NCBI GenBank assembly: GCA_000310025.1
Contig: FN649726.1
Location: 1,038,912-1,070,741 of the forward strand
DNA length: 31,830 nt
Direction: 5' to 3'
DNA from: Ectocarpus siliculosus
Lineage: Eukaryota > Sar > Phaeophyceae > Ectocarpales > Ectocarpaceae
The notes under the pieces are model-generated. The model had not been told where the DNA came from and made no database searches. It saw only the letters and a program-made list of their open reading frames with translations. Each line of letters opens with the position of its first letter. The stretch's first letter is position 1. The position numbers and the translations under genes were made by a program. This document shows, piece after piece, positions 21,296-31,830 of the stretch.

Positions 21296-23753
21296 CCGAA
21301 CCCGCCGCTTTCGCTTGCCTGCTTGCGGGCAGGGAAGTCACAGTGCCCATGGCGGCGGGGAGGGGGCGTGCTCATGTTTTGCGTGCCTTAGCGGTTGAAC
21401 CATTGACCACGCGTCCTCGAGAGGACGGAGCATTGTTCCCACAGGACCGATCGCCGATGGCCAATCGTTGCTTTCTACTTGGCCAGAGGTGGATCAAATC
21501 TTACTCAAATTGTACTCCCTACCTGCTGTAGCCCGTCTATCCTAGCCCATGGCGGGGGAGGAGAGACAAAATCAGCCGGGGCGGGCGGGCTTGGTGTATT
21601 AGCTTCCTCCTCGTTCCCAACCGTGCCGCTCGTAACTGCTCCTCCCCACGAAATGAGCAAATAGAGAACACAAAATACGGCTGTCTACCAGGTACACCCG
21701 TCACAATTCTCTGGGACCCCTTGCTGGATTGTTTGATGTTTTTCGCTCGTCTGGAGCCCAGGTCTTGGGTCGTGAATTCAGCCAGTTCCGACACTAATTG
21801 CCCAGACCTCGACTTGGCAGCTCCCCAAAACGGCACATAAGTCCACCTCCAAGATATATCAGCACCAACTGCGTCCACCTCCGAACATATTTTAAAAAGT
21901 CAGGGGAGCTTGTCTACTTGAGCCAAGCATGTCAATCTCCCACTGACAAACCAGACACAGCTTGGTACCCAACAAGACAAGTCATGTGGTGGCTAGATAT
22001 TTCACCTGACTTAGTGGAGCTCTTGCAACAAACGTGTGCTTTCCTACGGCAAAGCGAGGTAGAGGGGATCCGTGCCAGGACAATATTCTTCCGTATCAGA
22101 AGAAAAAATAGTTTCTACGATATGTTTTTTTTTTTTTTCTTAATATGACACAACGAAACCATCTCTATCATAGAAAAGAGTCTTTTTGAAACTTGAGGGG
22201 AAGACAGCAACGACAATGTTATGTTGTTTAGACTAAATAGAGGTAGAACAGCACTTGCAGAAAAATTCGGCATGGGAGTTTTTCGCAACCTCTCGCGTTG
22301 AACGAATGGCACAGAAGAGCTGTTCAGAGGCATACGCACCAAGATCCGAACACAGCTATGTACCATACCTAACCATACCCCTTTCAAGGCGGCGGTCGCG
22401 ACAACCAGACATCGTTACTTCGAAGAATATATCCACCCACAGGCAGTGCGCATGGTGACACAAGCTTACGTCCCCAGGCTTTTCGGAAGTTTTAGTTTGC
22501 TCTTCATTTTTGATTCTACGGGGGTCCAACAGCAGACCTGCGCAGCTGTTCGCTCACCGATTGCGACCAACAGCAACGTCTTTTGAGCCTGAGTCAATTG
22601 GGCATGTGGTGGGGATAGCACACATGAGGACCAAAGAGCGTCGCTCCGCTTGAAGTCACGATGGCGCGTGCTTGATTTCGTTTGCCGGGACGCTGTGAGA
22701 ACAAATTCCACGCACGACTCGCTGCACGTTGTTCTTCGACACCCGATCCCGCTGCTGTGTGAGATGGTGCCTAGCGATCACCCCCCGTTCCCTCCCCTAC
22801 CCCTACCCGTGACTCCACAGCTAAGCCATGTGCCATCGAGCTTACATGCCTTGCTGGAAAGTGCGTTCCCAGGTCTGAATGATACTGATGTCAGTCTGTC
22901 GCTCAGACCAATACGATGAATTCGACCCACATCATGCGCAGAGCCATGTCCATTTTCAAGCGCGAATGAAGAGATACAAGTCGACACTGCGACTACGGAG
23001 CGAGTCACACACGCCTTGCTGGCTACCAGCCTTTCAGCACAGGAAAGCTGCTGCTCTATCACCGGTCACTCAACCCAAGCATTTGTGTCTCTGGGACGAT
23101 CATTTTGAAAAGCCAAATACAGCAGAGAACAAAAGAAGCCGCACGCGAAGCATGTCTCACCAGCGACATTCGCAATATGATCTGCGGAAGGGCGACCTTG
23201 CTGGGCCAGCTCACGAGATCCCCACTCCGGCCAGCTCCCACCACGACGCAGAGACTCCGTGTCACATTTCCTCGGAACCATCCAGGTGGAGGGGCCAAAG
23301 CCACAGGCAAGCATCGCCTGGAGAGCCAGCACCACTGCTGTGACGCAAGCCGCCCTGGGAGCCACGTAAGGTCGGACTTGGAGCCACGCCATACCTGCGA
23401 TAAATCCAGGGTTTTCCAGGCGATTTTTCGGCTCACCGCCCACCGCTGCACCAGGGTGACGTCTGCTTCACAGTAGAAGGTGCTAGAGAGGGCGTGGGCT
23501 ACACAGGCTGGGGCGAGCGAGAGGCAAGAGGAGCGAGAAACAGCAGCACAACACAGCACCAGGACAGTTTCGACCGGCCCCGTGGGGGTACGGGCTACCG
23601 GGTGCATGGTGCCGTACCCGGCCTTCGTTTTCTAGCCACTCTGCGTGTCCCCCGGTGGCGCGGCGTTGGGCGGCGGCGCGACGGCGATGATCAATACCAC
23701 AGCACGGCAGCTTCGCGCGTTGTGCGTTGTTGTTGCCCTGGCTTGTGACCGTG
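21296..23753. other. Divergent intergenic region between the J-protein and OTU genes
   Basis: Both genes are transcribed away from this 2.5-kb stretch, so it should carry both promoters; no core element was recognised. It contains a T-tract (22124-22138) and several open frames without recognisable domains. The minus-strand frame at 23443-23066 and the plus-strand frame at 23105-23476 are opposite-strand images of each other, and neither is convincing. A 5' untranslated exon of either gene cannot be excluded. Confidence 0.4.
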
Positions 23754-24468
23754 ATGAAGATCACCGCAGCCCTCGTGTCGGCTTTACTCTTGCCAGGTGG
23801 GTGTAACGTGCGTTTGCTGTGCAATACGGCGAGAGAGAGGAAAAGTCGTTGACACATTTGACATGGTGGACCTCACGCCATGCCCATGGGTGCAAGCGTT
23901 CACCTTACGGGTTTGAGAGACCCGTTGAGAGACATGAGGTCCAGGTTCGGGGTGTGGGGCTATGACACGTGGTTGTTCGTGGTGTCGACCTCCTGCTACG
24001 TTGTGCTGGTAAAATGCATGTGTAGGCAGCACAAACACGTAGGACGATGCAACCCCTGCATGAGAGGGGGGCTATTTTTCTGCAACGAGGGCAACACGCG
24101 CCCTCACCAGCCTTCACCCGGCGGTGGGTTGTTCCTATTACTGTTGTAGGCCGTGTGGAAGGCCGAACATACGGTGGTCTATGCCACGCATGATAGCATA
24201 TCATGTGATTTTGCGTTTGGACACTTGCGGTCGCTCCGTCGATTGACAAACGGCCAGGGTCGGTGTTGTTCAATGTTGACATTTGTTTCAAGCGTAGGCA
24301 TCTCTGTCCATTCTCAACGTGGAAGGCTGAGCTTAGAGCGCCCCAGGCAGCGTTTGTAGCCAACGTTCAACATCTGCCCGCCTTCGCCTCCCCCATCAAC
24401 ATGTCCGATCGTGTACTCACAGCAGTAGCAAGATTGCCCTCGTTAGATGTGCTTCACTCTATAGCAAG
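23754..24468 (+). other. Signal-peptide-like exon and presequence of the OTU gene
   Basis: Exon 1 encodes Met-Lys followed by a hydrophobic run (ITAALVSALLLP) and ends CCA-G|GTGGG in phase 1. Exon 2, after GGCAG, begins CG-TTT and restores Ala, giving LLLPA-FVANVQHLPAFASP. A signal peptide followed by Phe at the predicted cleavage site resembles the ASAFAP-type bipartite presequences of diatoms and brown algae. Exon 2 then reads NMSDRVLTAVARLPSLDVLHSIA and ends AG|GTAGCA. Start and junction are hand predictions; a cytosolic form starting downstream is possible. Confidence 0.5.
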
Positions 24469-27400
24469 GTAGCAATTACCAAAAGGTCCTTGGGCCGTGC
24501 TACTGATTTGCTCGAATAACTGATTCAAGTATGCACGTCGTCATCAGGTAGTCATGCAGCTACCTCGGTACATGGCGTCCAAAACAGCAGCCGTTTTCTT
24601 TCGTAGCTGAATCCACGCAACATCGGAAGCGTTCTTTTTTGTGGGGGGGGGGACTACCGGCGCGTTATCGAGGTATTAGTAGGCATCCATGTGGCAGTGC
24701 TTGTAGTCTCCAACAGATGGCGAGAAATTAGGCATCGGGGCATCGCAGAGCGTAACCCTTGCGGGAGGAATCGATCTCCTTGTGACGAACCCCCACAACG
24801 ACTGATGCGTGTAGTCTTGCAAAAAACACGCTGGACTGACCTGATCCCCACCCTTTATATGGCATTTGTGGAGCTGTGCGCACAGCAGTTGTGCACACAA
24901 CAATTCCCCGATTTGGTCTGTTGGTCAGCTTCCAAACCGTGCCCCCCTCCACACGCATGGCAGTCCGAGATTTGACAGCATTGGCTTTGTTAGGAAGATG
25001 CGAATTGGGGGTAGCTTGTCGCAAGACGTGTGTTGAATAGGGTGTCGGCACCTCGGCGGGATCGCGCCGAGGAGAAAAACTTGTTGTGATTAGTTGCATC
25101 CACACACAAGCCCCGTTAAGGGGGCGACGCCGTATACAACAGGGGTACCTTGTACATCCCTGGAAATCCATTCTACGTACCACACAAATCACCCGGTATT
25201 CCGCTCTACCTCATTCCATGGGAACATCCCATACCATCCACTTGGCATCACTACAAGTATATCTATCAGGTTTGCCCCCGTTCCCTCGCACTCGCGCTTG
25301 CGTGTGCTTTGTGCAGCGAGCTGCTTCGCTGGGCTGTCGTCGATATGGCGACACTCTGCCAAGATCAAGCGTGACGGGTTCTTGACGGACAGCTTCGCCG
25401 TGCAGGGGATTTCCACCAATATGGCGGTCCGACAGGTGGGTGCCCCGGAGGGAGAATGACGTGGGTGTCCGAGGAAGCGACAATACTCCATGCCATCGCA
25501 GAAGGCATCGGCTCCCGTATGGTATTGTGTGTGCGGGGGGAAGCTTCACGGCGGAATGGAGGGCACCTAACCGAGAAAATTTTCGCGCTCAGGGAGTGCG
25601 CCCTGGCACCGTAGAGCCGTTCGCTGTGTATTGGAAGGCAGATCCTGGTTGTTTTCGACGGCGACGACGAAGCTGCAGGGTTGTCCGCACTTGCCATGTG
25701 TCACGTCTCATGACGTACATGTGTATTTATATATTACACGAGAAAAACACAGGCTGCTTCAGAACAGACCGACGTCCAGGAATCGCACACTAAGCAATCC
25801 TCCGCCAAACCTTGACTTACACCACTTTTCTTTTTCGGTGCTTTGCCTTCCTTGTTTTCGTCGAAGACAGGTACCCGGAGATGGTAACTGTCTCTTCCAC
25901 GCGATCTCCGCGTGCCTCGACCACGCCTGCAACGGTACGCACCCCAGCTTAGACTTGAGCGAGCTGATGCCCAAGTCCGCCGCACTCAGGAAGGTGCGCA
26001 AGCGACTTGTTTTTGTGGAGTTTGCCTTGCATACCGGGACAAGGGCGTGTTCTGGCGAAGTGTGTCGGTACTCTTTCCTCAAAGTAATATGACGAAACCA
26101 CTCGGTCAACTTGCCAAAACGCACGCAGGTTGCGGTGGACTACCTGGTGGACAACCTGAAGAAAACTCTCTACCTTGAGAAGGAGGAGAGCGTTCCGGTG
26201 TACGAGCTTCTCAGCGTCGTGGCCGCGCAGTACAACATGACCGCCGAGCACTACTGCGAGGTGAGAAGCCGCGCGCCTCCCCACAATAGCTGTGTAACGG
26301 TACATCGTGGTGACAGTCGCCGCCGACGTGTGTATTGTTGTTGCCTTCAGAAGTCCGCCGTTGTAATGTCGCCTGCGGTAAAGCGGCAACCCCCTCGCGG
26401 TCTGGTGTTGCTCGAGGAGCGGTGGGACTACTGCTGTTCAACATAGTTTGTCGAGCAGCTGCTGTTGGTCACTGTCGATTGAGTGATTCGTGTGTGTTCA
26501 TCACTTGCGCGTGTGATGGACGTGCCGGCACCACTGCCAGCCACATTTCGCACGCGTCCATTTTTCATGTTTGGCTCAACAACGGTTTCCCGGGGTGCTC
26601 ATGACGCATCACAATAACGTGCGTGCTTGTGTGATATCGTTGTCGTGACCTCAAGGTGATGCGACAGTCCAGTGTGTGGGGGGGCGGGCCGGAGATCGTG
26701 GCCCTGTCCAATGCTCTTTGTCGACCCATCCACGTGTATGAGCTAGCCTCTAATGGTGTAAGGTGGGTACCCTTTGTGTTGTGCGTTTTGTTTTTTGCTA
26801 CCCTGACCAATGTCCTGACGTCTGTTGGTGTGTCTTCGGCGTATGGTGATTCTCTCTCTGCGTCGCATGTGCTCAATTTGTGTATTTTTGCGTGTTGGGA
26901 TCCGCCCTAGGGTATGTGCTGATCCGCACACGGGCACTGCTCGTTTTTCTGTCTGGATCCCGTATGTTGGATTGCGGCCACACGCGGGTTGCCATCAAGG
27001 TCGTCTGTCGGCAGAAGGGGTATTTGCCTCCGTTCGCTGCTGCACGCCGCGACCGCTCTTCGTTTCGATGTGCCGGCTGCCTTTTATTTTTGGAACTTGT
27101 TTCGAGGTCCCTTCATGGATGCTCTCCCGTTCGTGTTCCCGCCCTTGCCGCCCTGTTTCCTTGCCTGAATTGAGTCGTTCGGTGTGGACCCACATGTTAG
27201 CATAATGCATGGGAACGTCGCCGTCAGACAGCCACACTGAGTGGACGTGACCATTTCGTTCATACTACATTGTATCATTCATCGGCTCTTCCTCTCTTCC
27301 CAATGCCTTTCTCCCACCCCGTGTGTCGCCTTCCCGATGGCCCCTGCTTCTATCTCGCTCATCTGTCTCTTGACGGCATCCCCTCTCCGCTCCTTTTCCG

Positions 27401-28592
27401 GCGTCTTGGGGGCGGCCGTATGCCGTGGCTTCTGCTCGTGGTTCTGTCCTGTCCTGGCAGCTTTTGCTTCCGAAGGATGGCTTGCTTCGGGTCCCCTTCT
27501 TTCGACGACAAGCAAGCGATACACATTCTCTCCGCAGACTCTAGGTACGAAGCGTTTGAGGCGATTCTTTAATACTTCGCTAGGGTAGCCATTGAAAGCT
27601 CCATGCTATGATTTTCCTTGCTACCACATTATCGGCATAATATACTGTAGGCAGTAAGGGGTTGGGAGCACGTAACGGCGAGGGGAAGCTTGGCTGCACA
27701 AACGTATCGAAAGCTTACGGGGTATCATCAGGCGCTTATGTTGGTGTCATCAGTGTTGAAGCGAAGTGTGGGTTTGAGTCGCATGTTCGTACATGAGGAA
27801 GAGGCCGCCTTGCCTGATGCCATGTGTCACGCGATTCCTTGATATAAGTTTGCACAAGTTGTCCTACTGAATGGTTGAGGCCAAGGCGAGATAGTTCCTG
27901 GACTTATTTGCTGTTGTATGACACCCAGCCCGGTCGGGACAAGGGTATTGTGCGCGACACTTCCATGGCATGTTGACGCGCTGACTCAAACCCTTTCCCT
28001 CCGCTCCGGCGCCTCGCAAACCAATCGGACCAACAGATTCCCAAACCTCAAGCCAGGCAGACAGCTGGCTAACGGCAACCACTTTCTGGCCCTCTTCCCC
28101 TGTCCAGAGACCGTGGCGTCTCCGGACGCGGCGGGCGTGGGAGTGGGCGGAGGGGGGGCGTCCAGCCTGAGGGGGAGCGCCGCGGAGGCTTCGGCCATCG
28201 GGGTGGGCGGGAAAAAGCCCGGAAAGTTCCGGCGTTTCTTGTCGAGCCTGTTGACCTGCTCGTGCCTGTCGTCCCGGCGAGCCGTGAGGGAAGACGACGA
28301 GCCCGCGGCCGGCGACGTTACCACCATCACAGACCCGACCAGCGCTCACAAGGGGGCGGCTCATCCGCAGGGGGCGATGGAGACAGGTGGCGGCGGTGTC
28401 GGGGGGGCGAGCGGTTGGCAGCAGGGCACCCCGGCACCCGACGTCGTGGTTGGGCTTGGTTCGGAAACCGTTTCGGGAGCGAGGGGCGGCGGAGGGACGC
28501 ACGCGCGGCGAGGGTGGCCGCAGCAGCAATCGGGCCTGGCTGCTCACAACGCTAAGAAGGGGCGCGGTGTTGGGTGGACACGAACCCGATGA
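23754..28592 (+). CDS. OTU-family cysteine protease (deubiquitinase-like) with N-terminal targeting sequence
   Basis: Plus-strand exons: 23754-23796, 24351-24468, 25121-25269, 25364-25435, 25642-25704, 25871-25993, 26129-26260, 26656-26762, 27461-27544, 28037-28592 (TGA), about 480 residues. Phases agree at every junction except 2/3, where a small exon is missing or the exon 2 end is wrong. The protein starts with a signal-peptide-like MKITAALVSALLLP, spliced to AFVANVQ. An aromatic/Pro-rich block and a linker follow. The OTU domain has DGNCLFHAIS, with catalytic Cys at 25889-25891, a helical section (VDYLVDNLKK...VYELLSVVAAQY), GGPEIVALSNAL and PIHVYEL. It closes with GNHF, whose His (28080-28082) fits the catalytic His. 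The last exon adds about 165 Gly-rich and basic residues. OTU proteases cleave ubiquitin from proteins; substrate and compartment are unknown. Confidence 0.86.
25121..25435 (+). other. Uncharacterised aromatic/proline-rich N-terminal block of the OTU protein
   Basis: Two phase-0-joined exons (25121-25269 and 25364-25435) encode 73 residues rich in Tyr, Trp, Pro and His, with phrases TLYIPGNPFYVPHKSPGIP, WEHPIPSTWHHYKYIYQ and DGFLTDSFAVQGISTNMAVRQ. No family was recognised. The 94-bp intron between them has a CAG|GTTTGC donor and a CCAAG acceptor. The block precedes the catalytic domain and could be a substrate- or partner-binding segment. Confidence 0.6.
25871..28100 (+). other. OTU catalytic domain exons
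   Basis: Five exons carry the domain. Asp-Gly-Asn-Cys occurs at the start of exon 6, and Gly-Gly-Pro-Glu-Ile before helix ALSNAL is the usual W-G-G-x-x-E-I/L segment of OTUs (here SSVWGGGPEIVALSNAL). PIHVYE forms a central strand, and exon 9 gives CFGSPSFDDKQAIHIL. Exon 10 gives FPNLKPGRQLANGNHFLALF with the His. All junctions from exon 5 to 10 restore frame, including the split Arg codon (AG+A) at exon 9/10. The reaction, hydrolysis of isopeptide bonds to ubiquitin, is family knowledge. Confidence 0.9.
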
Positions 28593-30573
28593 CGGGCGTT
28601 GAAAGCGTTTTTTTTGTGGACTGGGGACGAAGCGGAGAGGGAGGAGAGGGGCGTGAGGCTCCGTTTTTTTTTTGTTCTTCTGTGACTGGTGTTGGCGAGG
28701 TGTAGAAAAGGGCGAGGTTGGACGTGAAAACTTGGCGGGGGGTTTCAACCTGGAAGCCTTAGGGGGTGGCATTGTCTCTTGTTTTGTGTTTCTGGTGTGG
28801 AGCTACGCGGGCGAGGTCCTGATGAATGCGTCATACATGGCATTCGGCGAAATTTAAGAATATTGTGGGTTAGCGGGGTAGTCGGTATTGGCCGTGCTGT
28901 CATGGCCCGGGTAGGAGAAGCCGTGTAGCCGTGTCGTGTGGAAACGTGCTCGTGGAGAAGTCACAAGCTCGTTTGCATGATGGGCGTGTAGTGCAACATG
29001 TTTGAGGAATGCGCCACTCCCGTTATATGCAACTATTAATACCGTGTTTTCTCTGGCGTTCCACGAAGGTACGGGATTCATCTGGATCGGAAAGGGCTTC
29101 ACACATGTACATATTTGGAGGATGTCTGAACAGGCATTCTCGCGATGTCGTCTACTTCGCTTGGCATTGGAAAACCAACGAGCGGTTTGTCCGATATGTC
29201 GCAACAAAGGACGTGCCAGTTTTTTTTGCCGCCAGCAATGCGGTGCCATCCCTGTTCTGACAAAGCAACAGCTCTTGTGTACTGTGTCTTCTTGTAGTTT
29301 CTGACGGAGCATGTCGATTTCTCTGTTGACATATTGGCAGTAACACGGGAACTTGTTCCGAAGGTGGAACCTCTAGACTATGTGATGATATGTTCCACAC
29401 GACATCGCTATTGTAGAAGGGAAGTGTTCTACGCTGCAAGACTTTCGTGTCTTGTGCTGGGATGGTACCCCCTTGCCCCATCTCGAACCCGTTCTCTTCC
29501 TTTTTCTCCGCGCTTGTTGTAAGGATGTGCAAGAGGGTGTGATGTAAAAAGGAATAGTAGGATGAGTTTGACAGAACATTCGGTTCTATCAACCTCTATT
29601 TACCTGAACGATACCAATTAAAAGTTCCTGTTTCCAATAAAAAAGAAACGTCTATACTTGAGGCAGCTTCGTGGGCGAATTTCCAACGCGGTGCTAGCCA
29701 GTCCGCGTTTTTTGTGTCCAACCTACCACAAGGTCCTGTCTCATGCGGTCCAGAGGAGGGTACTGGCCGTGTTCGCTGAAACCGCATGTCATTCGTGCAC
29801 ACAACAGCGGTGTGAAGAGCCATAGCGAACCGCAATGCTCACTATCATTCTAACTTCCAGCTCTTCATTTCATGAAAACCTCTCGTGAAATAATAATTTC
29901 AAAGCCGCTTTGTGCGTACTTCTACAACATCCTGACATCATGGCGTATACGTACGGATATTCACGCGGACCATCGAATGATGAGTGAAACTGAAATCGAA
30001 TAAACATCGAGTAGACATCACGGAATCAGCGTACGAGACATCGAACGAAGTACTTCGAGCACGTGGCTTCAACTAATGTACATTGACCCAATTCAATGGG
30101 GATGTAGGCACAGAGAAGAAAGAAGAGAGGGAGAGAGATGTACTGGGTGGGCTATTGTTGTACAAATCCAAACACGATCACTGAGCCCCAATGCTGTTTT
30201 GGCGATAACGAGAACAGAAAGTAGCCTCTCTCGAACTCTCGAATACCAGCGTGGAAGACAAGGCGTCCCCCCTGTCAGAGACAGCGCAGCAACGTCTCTG
30301 CGGGCTTCTGCTACGCCGGGGGATACTTCGTTCGGGGTTTCACCCAAGCAGGTGTCTATGATGTAGTAAAATTTAGGATTTTGGAAAGACTTCTTTACAA
30401 AAGGAAAACGAACGATGCGATTCGAGGCAAAAGAGCTGCGACCAAACCCCGAATAAGTATGGGGAAGGCAAGCCCAGGTATTTCCTTTTTTTGTGTGGTG
30501 TTTTCGCCGTAAAATTCTCCCCCGCGAACGGGAGCCCTGTGCCTTGCCCCCCGGTTCTGGGTTTGTCTGTGTG
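28593..30573. other. Region 3' of the OTU gene
   Basis: This contains the likely 3' untranslated region (T-tracts at 28608-28614 and 28664-28672) and then no supported gene. A plus-strand frame around 29040-29300 (e.g. GFIWIGKGFTHVHIWRMSEQ) looks mildly protein-like but has no recognised domain, start or partner exon. The stretch 29880-30070 is AT-rich. Confidence 0.35.
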
Positions 30574-31056
30574 ATGGGCATATCCAAGGCGATCAAAAGC
30601 GTCAGTTTAGCTAGGGTCTGTGAAATATTCGCGTCCGCTGGAAGGCTGCACGAGAGTGTGACTAAACGGGGGAGACTGACGTGGAAAAGGTGCATGAACT
30701 ACATCGCAGCATCGGGAATATCGCGGGAGTCGGTCGAGGAGCCGCCCAACGAGAGCTCGTATTTGGCCGCACGAATACCCCTCGTCGACTGGTATAAATC
30801 GACCTTCAGCTTCTCAACAACTGGCGCGACCGAAATCCGAACAGATGTAGCCCAGTCCAGCCCAGCCCAGCCCAGCCCAGCCCAGAAGACGGAATGCACG
30901 TTTCGGCTAACAAAGGGAAAGCGTTCGTGCAAGCTAAGATGCGTGAAGAGAAAACAAAAACACTCGTTCGTGAAAGTACGGCAAGTTGCAACTCTCCCAA
31001 TCCCCAATCCCCAATTCCATGTGCGTTTCACGAAGAAGACACGTGTGACAACATGA
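30574..31056 (+). CDS. Candidate single-exon ORF, unknown product
   Basis: An ATG at 30574 opens 160 codons (MGISKAIKSVSLARVCEIFA...) with a mixed, protein-like composition through about residue 85. The frame then crosses a CCCAG microsatellite, read as Ser-Pro-Ala-Gln repeats, and ends in a Lys/Arg-rich tail. No family was recognised. The opposite strand is also open over the same stretch apart from one TAG (30701-30699), so the coding strand is not certain. No intron was identified. Confidence 0.28.
   Translation: MGISKAIKSVSLARVCEIFASAGRLHESVTKRGRLTWKRCMNYIAASGISRESVEEPPNESSYLAARIPLVDWYKSTFSFSTTGATEIRTDVAQSSPAQPSPAQKTECTFRLTKGKRSCKLRCVKRKQKHSFVKVRQVATLPIPNPQFHVRFTKKTRVTT
30851..30885. repeat. 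(CCCAG)7 microsatellite
   Basis: Seven tandem 5-bp units, the second with one substitution (TCCAG). It lies inside the candidate ORF at 30574-31056. A 5-bp unit would shift frame if copy number changed by anything other than three, which argues against this being conserved coding sequence. Confidence 0.9.
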
Positions 31057-31830
31057 ACGATGTGTCAAAAGGAACCTCTAAATGGAGATCGGCTCAATGG
31101 CGCGACGTAGGCGATCGGCACACGCTCTGTTGCTATCAAACAATAATTGCCTTCGGTGTCTACCCAACTTCGAATGACGGACAGCCTCTACATAGTTTTA
31201 CATACACTGGCGTCCTAGGAAAACTGCTGAAAAGAGTCAAACACGGCAGTTAGCGTACTCTCGTTCTATCTTCAAACACGGTTACCGCCGCACCACCTTG
31301 GCAAATGGAACAATTTGACAAAGCTATGCCAAGCGTTGGAACCCTACTACTGTACCGGAAAATCGTTATCTGACAAAATTCGGCACAGTGGAGCACGCAG
31401 AGTTTGGCCAACACGGCCGTCCGCTAGCCTGTCCTCCCTTGAAAACAAGAGATACATCGCAACAACTTTGTTGAACGTGTAGTACACAACGTACTGGAAG
31501 ACGATGAACCGTGTATTTATGGCATGTTTACTAAGGTATAGGACGAAGAATACGGCAGAGAAGAAACAAAAAACACCCAAATCGAACCACAAATCCACAA
31601 CTTCGTCTCCGTCGTCAGATAACCCCCACAAACGGAGGAAAACAGCCATGCAAGTACCGGCACGCCCCCGCTGATGATTACAGCCCCGTATAAAGCGCGG
31701 TAGTTTGCTCCTTCCAATCAGAGAGCGCACTAAAGTCGCAGGGTCTGCCAGGTTGTGAACCAATTTGCTTTATTCGTTCCCCGATTGTTTGCCCCTCTCT
31801 TTCCCCCTCTCTTTCCCCCCTCCGCGCGCC
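31057..31830. other. Right-end region, possible partial membrane-protein ORF on the minus strand
   Basis: A minus-strand frame from 31763 to 31347 (138 codons) contains hydrophobic stretches (WFDLGVFCFFSAVFFVLYL; FIVFQYVVYYTFNKVVAMYLL). An overlapping frame at 31717-31517 is also hydrophobic, which T-rich DNA gives readily in several frames. No family was recognised and the gene, if any, may extend past the window. The last 40 bp are C/T-rich simple sequence. Confidence 0.25.

Noticed and set aside
23059-23607. 182-codon minus-strand ORF upstream of the OTU gene
   Set aside because: Overlaps comparable ORFs in another minus frame and on the plus strand; no domain, so no basis to choose one.
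25474-25521. Possible extra OTU exon reading EATILHAIAEGIGSRM
   Set aside because: The composition is protein-like and both ends are phase 0, but it would leave a 38-bp intron with a poor acceptor. Skipping it also keeps frame. It remains an alternative.
1-31830. CRISPR arrays, bacterial operons, rRNA genes, viral gene clusters
   Set aside because: No regularly spaced repeats, no ribosome-binding-site-led gene runs, no rRNA motifs and no viral hallmark genes were seen.

Overview
This is nuclear eukaryotic DNA. It holds three multi-exon protein genes, separated by introns of about 0.1 to 1.5 kb and by long non-coding stretches with microsatellites, homopolymer tracts, dispersed repeats and an assembly gap. 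No bacterial, organellar or viral gene set is visible. The intron-rich, moderately GC-rich layout, plus a presequence resembling those of complex red-lineage plastids, best fits a brown-algal type stramenopile. That assignment is inference; no marker gene settles it.

Layout: 1-2577 is repeat-rich and holds one broken reading frame (1900-2235, minus). A TPR co-chaperone-like gene lies on the minus strand at about 8636-2578. 8.8-13.0 kb is mostly non-coding and contains a MITE-like element with perfect 18-bp inverted ends (9230-9840). A J-domain (Hsp40) gene with a long coiled-coil tail lies on the minus strand from 21295 to 13914; coding-like sequence continues past its stop down to about 13081. 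Inside one of its introns is an N gap whose two flanks are the same sequence read twice. A 2.5-kb spacer separates it from the divergent OTU-type cysteine protease gene (plus, 23754-28592). The right end is mostly unassigned, with one candidate single-exon ORF at 30574-31056.

Exon models were built by hand from reading frame, GT/GC-AG boundaries and phase continuity. The ten J-protein exons join in one frame for 573 codons plus stop, using two GC-AG introns. OTU exons 3 to 10 are phase-consistent across the catalytic domain, but the exon 2/3 junction is unresolved. The TPR gene has one uncertain junction near its 5' end.

All three genes suggest protein homeostasis: a J protein would deliver clients to Hsp70, a TPR clamp protein could bind Hsp70/Hsp90 tails, and an OTU protease would remove ubiquitin. 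That they act together is not shown; the shared theme may be coincidence.
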